64,000 nt of DNA from Pseudomonas sp. UMAB-08 (GTDB lineage Bacteria > Pseudomonadota > Gammaproteobacteria > Pseudomonadales > Pseudomonadaceae): the NCBI RefSeq assembly GCF_900095225.1, contig NZ_LT607419.1, positions 146,348-210,347 of the forward strand, given 5' to 3'. Numbering within the stretch: the first letter of the stretch is position 1; the number at the start of each line of letters is the position of its first letter. A program made the translations under genes and the position numbers. Below the pieces are notes generated by a model, which ran no database searches, was not told the origin of the DNA, and worked only from the letters and a program-made list of their open reading frames with translations. Shown piece after piece: positions 19,048 to 27,961 of this stretch.

Positions 19048-19113
19048 CGCCTTCGCGAATACATTCACCCCCACGGTAAACCTGTGTGGGCGCGGATTTA
19101 TTCGCGAATGGCG
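19048..19113. repeat. REP-like inverted pair near purU
   Basis: Left arm GCCTTCGCGAATACATTCAC and onward to CCCCAC; right arm GTGGGCGCGGATTTATTCGC ending GAATGGC. The core TTCGCGAATA / TATTCGCGAA is perfect and the arms differ at a few bases. The same family of sequence occurs at 55208-55283. Short palindromic intergenic repeats of this type are common in fluorescent pseudomonads. Confidence 0.7.
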
Positions 19114-19132
19114 GTCAGTCAGGTCCTTGAGA

Positions 19133-19984
19133 CTAGTCGAACACGACCGTCTTGTTCTGATGCACCAGCACCCGATCTTCCAGGTGGTAACGAAGCCCGC
19201 GGGCCAACACCATCTTTTCCACGTCGCGACCGAAGCGCACCATGTTTTCGATGCTGTCACGGTGGCTGACGCGCACCACGTCCTGTTCGATGATCGGACC
19301 CGCGTCGAGTTCCTCAGTCACGTAGTGACAGGTCGCGCCAATCAGCTTCACGCCACGCAGCGAAGCCTGGTGGTACGGCTTGGCCCCCACGAACGACGGC
19401 AGGAAGCTGTGGTGGATGTTGATCACCCGATGCGCATACTCACGGCACAATTGCGGCGGCAGAATCTGCATGTAACGCGCCAGCACGACTACGTCCGCCT
19501 CATGGTGCTTGACCAGACGCGAGACTTCAGCGAACGCCGGCTCCTTGTCCTTTGAGTCCACCGGAACATGGTAATAGGGGATGTTGTGCCACTCGACCAT
19601 GCTGCGCAGGTCTTCATGGTTGGAAATCACGCAGGCAATTTCGCAGTCCAGCTCATCGGTGTGCCAGCGGTGTAGAAGATCCGCCAGGCAGTGCGATTCA
19701 CGACTGGCCATCAACACCACGCGCTTCTTCTGCGCCGAGTCCGTGACGCGCCAGTCCATGGAGAACTCTTCGGCAATCGGCGCGAACGCCTTGCGAAATT
19801 CTTCAAGTTCCAGAGGGACTGTATCGGCACGAATCTCGTGACGCATAAAGAACCAACCACTGAGATTGTCCGAGTGATGGCTCGCCTCGGTAATCCAGCC
19901 ATTATAGGCGGCCAAAAAGTTACTGACTTTAGCAACGATGCCGACGCGGTCCGGGCAAGCAATCACCAGCCGAAAAGTGCGCAT
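19133..19984 (-). CDS. purU: Formyltetrahydrofolate deformylase PurU
   Basis: Hydrolyses 10-formyl-THF to formate and THF, balancing one-carbon pools and supplying formate to PurT. 283 aa: N-terminal ACT domain (FRLVIACPDRVGIVAKVS) and C-terminal formyltransferase-like domain with the catalytic segment HNIPYYHVP, then INIHHSFLPSFVGAKPY (Asn and His of the active site) and ATCHYVTEELDAGPIIEQ. Start MRTFRLVIA has GGAG 10 bases upstream; an ATG 12 codons earlier is less likely. PAO1 has purU1 next to mvaT in the same order, from memory. Confidence 0.93.
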   Translation of the reverse strand: MRTFRLVIACPDRVGIVAKVSNFLAAYNGWITEASHHSDNLSGWFFMRHEIRADTVPLELEEFRKAFAPIAEEFSMDWRVTDSAQKKRVVLMASRESHCLADLLHRWHTDELDCEIACVISNHEDLRSMVEWHNIPYYHVPVDSKDKEPAFAEVSRLVKHHEADVVVLARYMQILPPQLCREYAHRVINIHHSFLPSFVGAKPYHQASLRGVKLIGATCHYVTEELDAGPIIEQDVVRVSHRDSIENMVRFGRDVEKMVLARGLRYHLEDRVLVHQNKTVVFD

Positions 19985-20346
19985 GAGGGAAAAACTCCAG
20001 AACTTCGCAAAGGCCGCCATTCTAGCGATTACGCAGGAAAACTGCAGTACTCCTCTCGCCGAGCCTGAAACCGCCGTGGCTATTGAGGCATCGCGTCCCC
20101 AGGCAACACCGTTTCCCCTGATAGCGGTCCCGTCAGTGCCGATAGAGGCCTTGCATTAAAAAGGGCCATTATGGCGATATCCTTTAGCGCCCACGGTGCA
20201 ATATCTAATGTTGTCGCGCTGTTGCGCAGGGCCGATTTTATAAATAATTGCCCTAAAACTTTTCTTTAATGTTTACTTGATCAAACTGTCTGACTATTAT
20301 TGCGTCACTGTGTCCCTGCCACCCTCTGAACATAAGGTACCCCTTC
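19985..20346. other. purU-mvaT divergent intergenic region
   Basis: 362 bases between divergent genes. The purU-proximal half is GC-rich with no clear signal; the mvaT-proximal 150 bases are strongly AT-rich (runs such as TTTTATAAATAATTG) and contain the mvaT promoter candidate. AT-rich DNA here is a plausible binding platform for MvaT itself. Confidence 0.5.
20272..20300 (+). promoter_or_regulatory. Probable sigma70 promoter of mvaT
   Basis: -35 TTTACT (20272-20277), 17-base spacer, -10 TATTAT (20295-20300), about 40 bases before the mvaT ATG. It lies in an AT-rich stretch typical of MvaT/H-NS targets. Confidence 0.55.
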
Positions 20347-20724
20347 ATGTCCCTGATCAACGAATACCGTGCCACGGAAGAAGCCATCAAAGAACTGCAA
20401 GCCCGTTTGAAAAGTCTGTCGCAAGACGACAAACTGCAAACTGAGCTGGAATTCGAAGGCAAACTGCGCACCCTGATGGGCGAATATCAAAAATCGCTGC
20501 GCGACATCATCGCGTTGCTTGATCCAGAATCCAAAGTTAACAAGACTCCACGCGGCGCCGTGAAGACTACCGGCACCAAGCGTGCACGCAAGGTCAAGCA
20601 GTACAAGAACCCGCACAACGGCGAAGTCATTGAAACCAAAGGCGGCAACCACAAGACTCTGAAAGAGTGGAAAGCCAAGTGGGGCGGTGACGTAGTTGAA
20701 GGCTGGGCAACTCTGCTGGGCTAA
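20347..20724 (+). CDS. mvaT: H-NS-like xenogeneic silencer MvaT
   Basis: Nucleoid protein of 125 aa that silences AT-rich, often foreign, genes. The N-terminal coiled coil (MSLINEYRATEEAIKELQ onward) oligomerises, a basic linker follows (KRARKVKQYKNP), and the C-terminal DNA-binding motif has the conserved NPHNGEVIETKGGNHKTL block with the GGN loop that enters the minor groove. Length and sequence match MvaT/TurA proteins closely. Single-gene unit with its own promoter and terminator; self-repression is known for the family. Confidence 0.97.
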   Translation: MSLINEYRATEEAIKELQARLKSLSQDDKLQTELEFEGKLRTLMGEYQKSLRDIIALLDPESKVNKTPRGAVKTTGTKRARKVKQYKNPHNGEVIETKGGNHKTLKEWKAKWGGDVVEGWATLLG

Positions 20725-20756
20725 GTGAATACCGGTCGTCAGCAATGACGGCTCAT

Positions 20757-20784
20757 AAAAAACGCCAGCTTGCTGGCGTTTTTT
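20757..20784. terminator. Bidirectional terminator between mvaT and sbcB
   Basis: A6 CGCCAGC, loop TT, GCTGGCG T6. The A-run and T-run make it usable for both convergent genes. Confidence 0.9.
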
Positions 20785-20848
20785 ATTACCTGTCGTTTAG
20801 GGCCCGCCGTGTATTACAAAAAATGTCTCCCTCCAGCCAGGCGGCCCT

Positions 20849-22279
20849 TCAGAGGCTGAAGCGCGCGCGCAGTTGCTGGGCATAATCCTGCCATTGGCTC
20901 AATACCTTAAGCTGAGCCGGTGTAGCACTAAGGGATAACTCAACCAGGGATTTTGTAAAACTTTGTAATGTATTAGGCGCTCCGCTCTCAGCCCGCGATA
21001 AGCGCTGCTGACAAAAGGCATGCCAACGCTGTTGCTCCTCGGCAGTCAAGGTCTCGGCAAAGTTCCTCGCGCGGTATCTGAATAATAATTCAGGCAGACG
21101 CTCATCATCAAAAGGCCATTCGTCTCTGGCCAACTGTTCCGGCTCGGCAGTGCGTACTTGCTCACACAACCGTCGATCACGATCACCGAGGAACCCGTCA
21201 TATAACTGCTGCTCCGGGTCTTCACTGGGCGTAAAGTTTTCACGGCCATAAACGGCTTTCACTTTATCCTGCCAAAGTTCCTGCGCGTCTGTTAACTGCT
21301 GCGCGCGCGCCTGATAGTGGGCCATGTCCAATTGCAAACGCTGCTGATCTTCGGCACGCAGCACGTTGAGCGGCGCGACCACCGGGCAGCGGTTTATATG
21401 CAAGAGCTTGAGCGGCACCGGCAATTCACCGTCGGCAAGATCATCTCGCCGGGTATATAAGCGCTGACGCAATGTATCGGCGTCCTGCTCAAGCAATGGC
21501 GCAGGGTCCTGGTGTAAATCACAGACAATCAGCGCATTGCGATTGTGCGGATGCCACGCCAGCGGCAATACCACGCCCAAGTAACTGCGCGCAGCGGAGA
21601 AGCGTCCGGAGATGTGAACCAGCGGCTGCATCAAACGGATCTGATCCTGCACTCGCTGTTTGCTGCGCAGCTGAAACAAGTAGTCATACAGTTTCGGCTG
21701 TTTCTCCCGAATCAAACGCGCCAAGGCGATCGTAGCGCGCACATCGGACAAGGCATCATGAGCCTGACCGTGATCGATGCCATTGGCCGCGGTCAGACGC
21801 TCAAGTTTCAAGGTCACTCGCCCCTCTTCCTCGGGCCAGACGATCCCTTCAGGGCGCAACGCATACGCCGTTCGCACGACATCGATCAAATCCCAACGGC
21901 TGTTACCGCCCTGCCATTCGCGCGCATAGGGATCGAAGAAATTGCGATACAGGCTGTAACGGGTCACTTCGTCATCGAAGCGCAACGTGTTGTAGCCTGC
22001 GCCACAGGTGCCTGGCGCCGACAATTCAGCATGCACCCGGGTCATGAAGTCGGCTTCACTCAACCCCTGTTCGGCCAGGCGGTCGGGGGTGATACCAGTG
22101 ATCAGGCACGCTGCCGGGTGCGGCAGGATGTCCTCGCTCGGCTGACAGTAAAGGTTAATCGGCGCCGCGATCTCATTGAGCTCAGCGTCCGTGCGGATAC
22201 CGGCAACCTGAAGCGCACGATCATTGCGCGGGTTGATGCCAGTGGTTTCATAGTCGTACCAAAAGATGCTGGAGGTCAC
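20849..22279 (-). CDS. sbcB: Exodeoxyribonuclease I SbcB
   Basis: 3'-5' single-strand DNA exonuclease used in recombination and mismatch repair, 476 aa, the family length. The DnaQ-like DEDDh core is visible: Asp9/Glu11 in WYDYETTG, the Asp in YNTLRFDDEVTR, and HDALSDVRAT near residue 180. SH3-like and helical ExoI C-terminal domains follow. It is divergent from the RDD-to-DUF58 operon with 191 bases between and shares a terminator with mvaT. Confidence 0.95.
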   Translation of the reverse strand: MTSSIFWYDYETTGINPRNDRALQVAGIRTDAELNEIAAPINLYCQPSEDILPHPAACLITGITPDRLAEQGLSEADFMTRVHAELSAPGTCGAGYNTLRFDDEVTRYSLYRNFFDPYAREWQGGNSRWDLIDVVRTAYALRPEGIVWPEEEGRVTLKLERLTAANGIDHGQAHDALSDVRATIALARLIREKQPKLYDYLFQLRSKQRVQDQIRLMQPLVHISGRFSAARSYLGVVLPLAWHPHNRNALIVCDLHQDPAPLLEQDADTLRQRLYTRRDDLADGELPVPLKLLHINRCPVVAPLNVLRAEDQQRLQLDMAHYQARAQQLTDAQELWQDKVKAVYGRENFTPSEDPEQQLYDGFLGDRDRRLCEQVRTAEPEQLARDEWPFDDERLPELLFRYRARNFAETLTAEEQQRWHAFCQQRLSRAESGAPNTLQSFTKSLVELSLSATPAQLKVLSQWQDYAQQLRARFSL

Positions 22280-22470
22280 GGGCTATTCCTGAACAGAAGA
22301 CCGGCAAAGTGTAGGGGGTGCGCAGCATAAATGGCCAATCGGCTGATTCGGCTACGCGGCGGATACGCGTGCTCACACGTCTCGCGCCTGTCCGTTTGGA
22401 GAGTCTGGTTGCTTCGAGGGCCCGTGCTGGCTAGCATCGGGCTTTGTCTTCAGGCGTGTACCACTCGATA

Positions 22471-23196
22471 ATGTCCTTCCCCCCCGCTTTGCCCAGGAGT
22501 GCTGCGCCGCACACGCCACTGGATACTCGCGCCCGCATCGAAACCCCGGAAGGCATCGATCTGATCCTGCGCCCTGCAGGCCTGGTGCCACGTACGCTGG
22601 CGTTTACCCTCGACCTGTTGGTTCGTGTGCTGGTCATGGGCGGGTTATTCATCTTCCTCCGCCTGTTCGATAAGTTCGGCATGGGCCTGAGCGCGCTGGT
22701 GCTGTTTCTGGGGACGTGGGGGTACATGGTCCTGTTCGAGGTGCTGAATCAAGGGCGCACTGTCGGCAAGCAGATCATGGGCCTGCGCGTGGTTCACGAC
22801 GACGGCACGCCGATTGGCTGGTCGGCGTCATTGACCCGCAACCTGCTGCGTTTCGTCGACATGCTGCCCTTCGGTTACTTTCTGGGTGCCGTGAGCTGTC
22901 TGCAGCATCCCACCTTCAAACGTCTGGGCGATCTGGCCGCAGGCACACTGGTGGTCTATTGCGACCCGCCCAGCGTGCGCCCGACGCTGCCCCACGCATT
23001 GCCGCTGATTGCTCCATTCGCCCTGACCCTGGATGAACAGCGCGCGCTGCTGGGCTTCGCTGAGCGGCAGGCCAGCCTGTCCGCCGAGCGCACGCAGGAG
23101 TTGGCCGCGATTCTTGCGCAGCCCTTGCAAGTCCCCGCAGATCAAGCCGTCGCGCACCTCAATGGGATCGCTCGCGGCCTGCTGGGGCCGACATGA
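22471..23196 (+). CDS. RDD-family membrane protein
   Basis: 241 aa from the ATG giving MSFPPALPRS; a TTG nine codons upstream is an unlikely alternative. The RDD domain (about residues 20-165) has the naming Arg in GLVPRTLAFTLDLLVR and Asp later in GDLAAGTLVVYC, with hydrophobic helices between. A soluble C-terminal tail of about 80 residues follows. First gene of a six-gene run whose members overlap by 4-14 bases. RDD proteins are of uncertain function (some act as transporters); in this operon it is probably part of a membrane complex with the SpoIIM-like partner. Confidence 0.85.
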   Translation: MSFPPALPRSAAPHTPLDTRARIETPEGIDLILRPAGLVPRTLAFTLDLLVRVLVMGGLFIFLRLFDKFGMGLSALVLFLGTWGYMVLFEVLNQGRTVGKQIMGLRVVHDDGTPIGWSASLTRNLLRFVDMLPFGYFLGAVSCLQHPTFKRLGDLAAGTLVVYCDPPSVRPTLPHALPLIAPFALTLDEQRALLGFAERQASLSAERTQELAAILAQPLQVPADQAVAHLNGIARGLLGPT

Positions 23197-24173
23197 AGCA
23201 ATCCCTGTTTGAAAGTCGCCATCAACCCGACTGGCAGCGCTTCGCCGAACTGCTGGACGCGCTGGAACACGGTAAAGCCGAGAGCAAGGCCTGCGAGGCA
23301 TTCGCCAGCGACTACCGCCGAATCTGCCAGCAATTAGCCTTGGCGCAAGAGCGCGGCTACAGCAGTCATCTGGTCGACCCGCTGCAACACTTGGCGATGC
23401 GCGGCCATCAACAGTTGTACCGGCACCGCAGCCAGCTGGGTGCGCATCTGTTGAGTTTCGTCCTCGCCGACTTTCCGAGACTGGTCAGGACGCAATGGCG
23501 TTTCGTGCTGGTCGCCAGCCTACTGTTTTTCGGCAGCCTGATCGGCATCGGCCTGTTGGTGTATTTCTTTCCGGACCTGGTCTACAGCGTCGTCAGCCCC
23601 GCGCAGGTGACCGAGATGGAAAGCATGTATGACCCGACTGCGCGGCGCATCGGCGAAGCAGCGACGCGGGGCTCCAGCGAAGACTGGATGATGTTCGGTT
23701 ACTACATCATGCATAACATCGGGATCGCCTTTCAGACCTTCGCCACCGGATTGCTGTTCGGCGTGGGCAGTCTGTTTTTTCTGTTCTTCAATGGCCTGAT
23801 GATCGGCGCGGTGGCTGGCCATCTCAGCGGAATCGGTTATGGGCAGACCTTCTGGTCATTCGTCATCGGCCATGGTGCTTTTGAGCTCAGCGCCATTGCC
23901 CTCGCCGGTGCCGCAGGCCTCAAGCTGGGCTGGGCCTTGCTCGCGCCCGGGCCTCTACCGCGCAGTGAGGCGTTGCGGCTGGCGGCAAAAGTGAGCGTGC
24001 GGTTGATGTGCGGGGTGATGCTGTTTCTGCTGATCGCGGCCTTTATCGAGGCCTACTGGTCATCGATGACGTCTTTTCAACCGCTGACCAAATACCTGGT
24101 CGGCGCCTGCCTATGGGGGCTCGTCGGGGCGTACCTGATCTTCGCTGGACGGAGTGGCCATGCGCCTGACTGA
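23193..24173 (+). CDS. SpoIIM/DUF95-family membrane protein
   Basis: 326 aa. A soluble N-terminus of about 90 residues is followed by five or six helices with GVGSLFFLFFNGLMIGAV and GHGAFELSAIALAGAAG, the DUF95 signature seen in SpoIIM. In sporulating bacteria SpoIIM supports peptidoglycan remodelling; in Gram-negatives the family appears in MoxR-DUF58 operons with no sporulation role. Start overlaps the RDD stop (ATGA). Confidence 0.86.
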   Translation: MKQSLFESRHQPDWQRFAELLDALEHGKAESKACEAFASDYRRICQQLALAQERGYSSHLVDPLQHLAMRGHQQLYRHRSQLGAHLLSFVLADFPRLVRTQWRFVLVASLLFFGSLIGIGLLVYFFPDLVYSVVSPAQVTEMESMYDPTARRIGEAATRGSSEDWMMFGYYIMHNIGIAFQTFATGLLFGVGSLFFLFFNGLMIGAVAGHLSGIGYGQTFWSFVIGHGAFELSAIALAGAAGLKLGWALLAPGPLPRSEALRLAAKVSVRLMCGVMLFLLIAAFIEAYWSSMTSFQPLTKYLVGACLWGLVGAYLIFAGRSGHAPD

Positions 24174-25749
24174 CGCCAGTGTCGTGATTCGCCCGCGCAA
24201 TCCATGGGAAGCCATCGACCTTGGCGTGCTGCTGGCTCGCGAACATCGCGGCTTGTTGATGGGCAGTTGGGCCGCCGTCACGCTGCCGATCTTCGCCCTG
24301 CTCAGCCTGGTGTTCTGGAACTCTCCGACGATTGCGATCCTGGTGTTCTGGTGGCTCAAACCGGCCTTTGAGCGCCTGCCGCTACTGATACTTTCGCAAG
24401 CGATTTTTGGCTCGACGCCCAGCCTCAAGCAAGCCCTGAAGGCCTGGCCAAAAGCACTCAAGCCGCAGTTACTGGCCAGCCTGACCTGGCGCCGATTGAG
24501 CCTCAGCCGCAGCTTCAAACTGCCGGTGCAACAACTTGAACACTTATCCGGCCCGGCACGCCAGCAGCGCATCGGCATTCTCAGCCAACACAACCTGCGC
24601 GCCGCACGCTGGCTGACCTCGGTCGGCAGCGCACTGGAAATGACCTTGTGGCTCGGGCTGATGAGCGTCTTCTATTTGCTGATCCCGCAACAGGTCGAAC
24701 TGAACTGGAGTTGGAACAGCCTGCTCGACATCGAAGGCAACTGGCACTGGCTCGAACACCTGAGCAATGCTTTTTATGCCTTAATCCTGATTTTCTGGGA
24801 ACCGGTTTATGTGGCCAGCGGCTTCACCTTGTACCTGAACAGGCGCACCGCGCTGGAAGCCTGGGATATCGAACTGGTGCTGCGCCGTTTGCGCCAACGT
24901 CTGATCGGCAGCGCCTATGTCATGTTGATCGGCCTGGGCCTGGTGTTTTCAACGGCCACCCCGTCCGCCTGGGCCGCGGAGCAACGCTACAGCTGCCCAT
25001 TGCCACCGCTTGATCCTGCATCACCCGAACATGCTCCAGCCGGGCCAGACAGCCCACGCCTGACTCATCAAGCACTGACCAGCAACGCCGCGCGTGACAG
25101 CATCAAGGCGCAACTGGCACTCCCGCCGTTCAAGAACCCCAAGACTGTGACGGGATGGCGCCTGATCGAAGACAAAGTGGCTACCAAAGCGGAAAAACCT
25201 GCTGATTCAGCACAGTGGCTGCTGCGCTTGATCAACTGGCTGGCGCGTATCGCCAACATGCTTGCCCATGTGTTTGAAGTCCTGCTGTGGGCCGGGGCGA
25301 TCATCCTGGTCAGCGTATTGATCTGGCGATACCGGGCCTGGATCAGTACCTTCGTCAGCCGTCGCCAAGGCCCGGAAAAAATTCAACGCAACGTCCCCCG
25401 GCAATTGTTCGGTTTGCAGGTCAACGCCCAAAGCCTGCCCGATGACGTGGCTGGCACAGCCGAACGCCTGTGGGCCACTCAACCCCGCAAGGCCTTGGGC
25501 CTGTTGTATAGAGCACTGCTCAGCCGCCTGCTGACCGACTACCAACTGCCGCTGAAGAATGCCGACACCGAGGGCGAGGTGTTGCAGCAGGTTGCGCAGC
25601 TCAAACTGCTGGCATTACACGCGTACAGCCAACGCCTGACTGAACACTGGCAGAACCTCGCCTATGGCCATCACCTGCCCCCGGCGCACCTACAACAGGA
25701 ACTGTGTGACGGCTGGCGACAACTGTTCGGTTCGGGGGCTCCCCGATGA
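24160..25749 (+). CDS. DUF4129 multi-pass membrane protein
   Basis: 529 aa from the ATG with GGAG 5 bases upstream; a GTG two codons earlier is the alternative. Helices lie in the first 270 residues, then a periplasmic segment from about 270 to 360, another helix near 375 (HVFEVLLWAGAIILVSVLIW) and the cytoplasmic DUF4129 domain at the C-terminus (RKALGLLYRALLSRLL). DUF4129 domains accompany MoxR ATPases and transglutaminase-like or DUF58 proteins. Overlaps the previous gene by 14 bases and the next by 4. No enzyme motif seen. Confidence 0.83.
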   Translation: MRLTDASVVIRPRNPWEAIDLGVLLAREHRGLLMGSWAAVTLPIFALLSLVFWNSPTIAILVFWWLKPAFERLPLLILSQAIFGSTPSLKQALKAWPKALKPQLLASLTWRRLSLSRSFKLPVQQLEHLSGPARQQRIGILSQHNLRAARWLTSVGSALEMTLWLGLMSVFYLLIPQQVELNWSWNSLLDIEGNWHWLEHLSNAFYALILIFWEPVYVASGFTLYLNRRTALEAWDIELVLRRLRQRLIGSAYVMLIGLGLVFSTATPSAWAAEQRYSCPLPPLDPASPEHAPAGPDSPRLTHQALTSNAARDSIKAQLALPPFKNPKTVTGWRLIEDKVATKAEKPADSAQWLLRLINWLARIANMLAHVFEVLLWAGAIILVSVLIWRYRAWISTFVSRRQGPEKIQRNVPRQLFGLQVNAQSLPDDVAGTAERLWATQPRKALGLLYRALLSRLLTDYQLPLKNADTEGEVLQQVAQLKLLALHAYSQRLTEHWQNLAYGHHLPPAHLQQELCDGWRQLFGSGAPR

Positions 25750-26939
25750 CCCGACGCAACGCACTGCTGATCGGCCTGCTATTGATAGTCGCGCTCGGGC
25801 TGGCCGGCCGTTATCTGTACACGCACCTGGAGCGCTATACCGAGGTCATCGATCAAGGTCCGTCACCTGAAGTGCGCGGCAACCCCTACCTGGCCGCCGA
25901 AAACTTCCTGCGCCAACGCTCGGTACCGGTTCAGGTCACCGATGCACTCCAGAACTTGCCCGACGCGCGTCAGGAGCCGCAGACCCTGATGCTCCTCGCC
26001 AGTCGCGAAAACATGACGCCCCGGCAAGTCGAGCGACTGCTGGACTGGGCCAAATCCGGCGGTCATCTACTGTTCGTCGCCGAGCAACTCTGGGATGAAC
26101 AGAAAGGCCGCAGCGGCGACCTGCTGCTGGACCGGGTGCAAATTCACCAATTCCTCAGCGCGGACCTGCAAACACAGGACCGGGCAAAAGTCATCGTGCC
26201 CAGACAGCCTACCCCCTTGGCACCGACGGACTACCCCGGCCTGACCAAGCTGTATCTGGAAAACGAAGACGAACCGGCCTATTTCAGTTTCGATACCGAG
26301 TTCCACCTCGACGACCCTAGGGACCGTGCTCAGTCCTGGGCCAACAGCGGCTTGGCCACGCACATGATGCAACTGGCCTATGGCAATGGTTTGATCACCG
26401 TTTTGAGTGACAGCGACCTGTGGAAAAACAAGACCATCGCCCGCTACGACAATGCCTGGCTGCTGTGGTATCTGACCCAGGACAGCTCGGTAACGATGCT
26501 GCTGCAAACCGAGCACGCTGACCTGTTCAGCCTGTTGCTGCGGTATTTCCCGGAGGCGTTGACCGCACTGGTATTGCTGACCGGCTTGCTCCTGTGGCAC
26601 GTCGGCCTGCGTCACGGCCCGCTGCAGGCTCCGGCTTCACGTGCGCGCCGGCAATTGACCGAACACCTGCGCGCCAGTGCCGACTTCCTGCTCAGACGCA
26701 GCGGTCAACAGGCCCTGTTGCGTGCATTGCAGCAAGACATCTTGCGTCGCGCCCGACAGCGTCATCCCGGTTTCGAACACCTCGGCGTCGCCGACCAATG
26801 GCAGGTGCTTGGGCGCCTGACGCGCCAACCCACCAGCGCTGTCAGTCAGGCCCTGCGCCCACGCCCCGCTCAGCGACTGTCCAGCGCAGAATTCACCCGC
26901 CAGGTTGCCCACCTGCAAACTCTCAGGAATGCCCTATGA
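25746..26939 (+). CDS. DUF4350 membrane-anchored protein
   Basis: 397 aa. One N-terminal helix (ALLIGLLLIVALGLAGRYLY) anchors a periplasmic DUF4350 domain (about residues 35-230, with NPYLAAENFLRQRSVPV and GHLLFVAEQLWDE), then a second helix near 265 (FPEALTALVLLTGLLLWHVG) and a cytoplasmic helical tail of about 120 residues. The fold of DUF4350 resembles GATase-like domains, but no catalytic motif is evident. Start overlaps the DUF4129 stop (ATGA). Confidence 0.83.
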   Translation: MTRRNALLIGLLLIVALGLAGRYLYTHLERYTEVIDQGPSPEVRGNPYLAAENFLRQRSVPVQVTDALQNLPDARQEPQTLMLLASRENMTPRQVERLLDWAKSGGHLLFVAEQLWDEQKGRSGDLLLDRVQIHQFLSADLQTQDRAKVIVPRQPTPLAPTDYPGLTKLYLENEDEPAYFSFDTEFHLDDPRDRAQSWANSGLATHMMQLAYGNGLITVLSDSDLWKNKTIARYDNAWLLWYLTQDSSVTMLLQTEHADLFSLLLRYFPEALTALVLLTGLLLWHVGLRHGPLQAPASRARRQLTEHLRASADFLLRRSGQQALLRALQQDILRRARQRHPGFEHLGVADQWQVLGRLTRQPTSAVSQALRPRPAQRLSSAEFTRQVAHLQTLRNAL

Positions 26940-27961
26940 GCGACTACCCGATGGACCCGCAAAGCAGCGCCGAGACAACGGCAGCGCCCGCCAATCAGGC
27001 CCAGCAACGCCAACGTGCCAGCCATCTGGCTCAGACCCTGCGCCAGGAGCTGCAAAAAGTCGTGATCGGCCAGAATACGGTGATCGACGACGTGCTGACT
27101 GCGCTGATCGCTGGCGGCCACGTGTTGATCGAGGGTGTTCCGGGGCTGGGTAAAACGTTACTGGTCCGCGCCCTCGCCCGCTGCTTCGCCGGGGACTTCG
27201 CCCGGATTCAGTTCACCCCCGACCTGATGCCCAGCGATGTCACCGGCCACGCGGTGTACGACCTCCAGACCGAACAGTTCAAACTGCGCAAAGGCCCGCT
27301 GTTCACCAACCTGCTGCTGGCCGATGAAATCAACCGTGCTCCGGCGAAGACCCAGGCCGCGCTGCTCGAAGCCATGCAGGAACGACAGGTCACCCTGGAG
27401 GGACGCGCCCTGCCGATCGCACAACCGTTCATGGTGCTGGCCACGCAAAACCCTATCGAGCAGGAAGGTACTTATCCTCTGCCCGAAGCTGAACTCGACC
27501 GCTTCATGCTCAAGTTGCGCATGGACTACCCGGACTCCGCCGAAGAACTGAGCATGGTCCGCCAGGTCACGCGCTCGACCAAAGCCGACATGCTCGATGT
27601 ACAGCCGCTGCGCACCGTCCTGCAAGCCAAGGACGTGCTGGCCCTGCAACGCATTGCCAGTGAGTTGCCGCTGGACGAACAGGTACTCGATTACGCCGTG
27701 CGCCTGGCACGCGCCACCCGTAGCTGGCCAGGCCTGACCTTGGGTGCAGGGCCACGGGCGTCGATAGCACTGGTTCGCGGGGCACGGGCACGGGCCCTGT
27801 TGCGCGGTGGCGAGTTCGTGATCCCGGACGACATCAAAGGCTGCGCGCTTGCAGTGTTGCGCCATCGGGTCAGGCTCTCGCCCGAGCTGGACATCGAAGG
27901 GCTGTCGGTGGATCAAGTGCTCAAACAACTGCTCGATCAGGTTCCGGCGCCACGTCTATGA
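26936..27961 (+). CDS. MoxR-family AAA+ ATPase
   Basis: 341 aa. Walker A GVPGLGKTLLVRALA near residue 70, Walker B LLLADEINRAPAKTQ near residue 130, sensor 1 in ATQNPIEQEGTYPLPEAELDRF and a C-terminal lid. MoxR proteins act as chaperones that assemble or activate complexes together with von Willebrand A-domain partners, here the following DUF58 protein. The start lies in the 3' end of the DUF4350 gene (ATGA); the frame is open further upstream, but those extra residues have no domain sense. Confidence 0.93.
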   Translation: MSDYPMDPQSSAETTAAPANQAQQRQRASHLAQTLRQELQKVVIGQNTVIDDVLTALIAGGHVLIEGVPGLGKTLLVRALARCFAGDFARIQFTPDLMPSDVTGHAVYDLQTEQFKLRKGPLFTNLLLADEINRAPAKTQAALLEAMQERQVTLEGRALPIAQPFMVLATQNPIEQEGTYPLPEAELDRFMLKLRMDYPDSAEELSMVRQVTRSTKADMLDVQPLRTVLQAKDVLALQRIASELPLDEQVLDYAVRLARATRSWPGLTLGAGPRASIALVRGARARALLRGGEFVIPDDIKGCALAVLRHRVRLSPELDIEGLSVDQVLKQLLDQVPAPRL

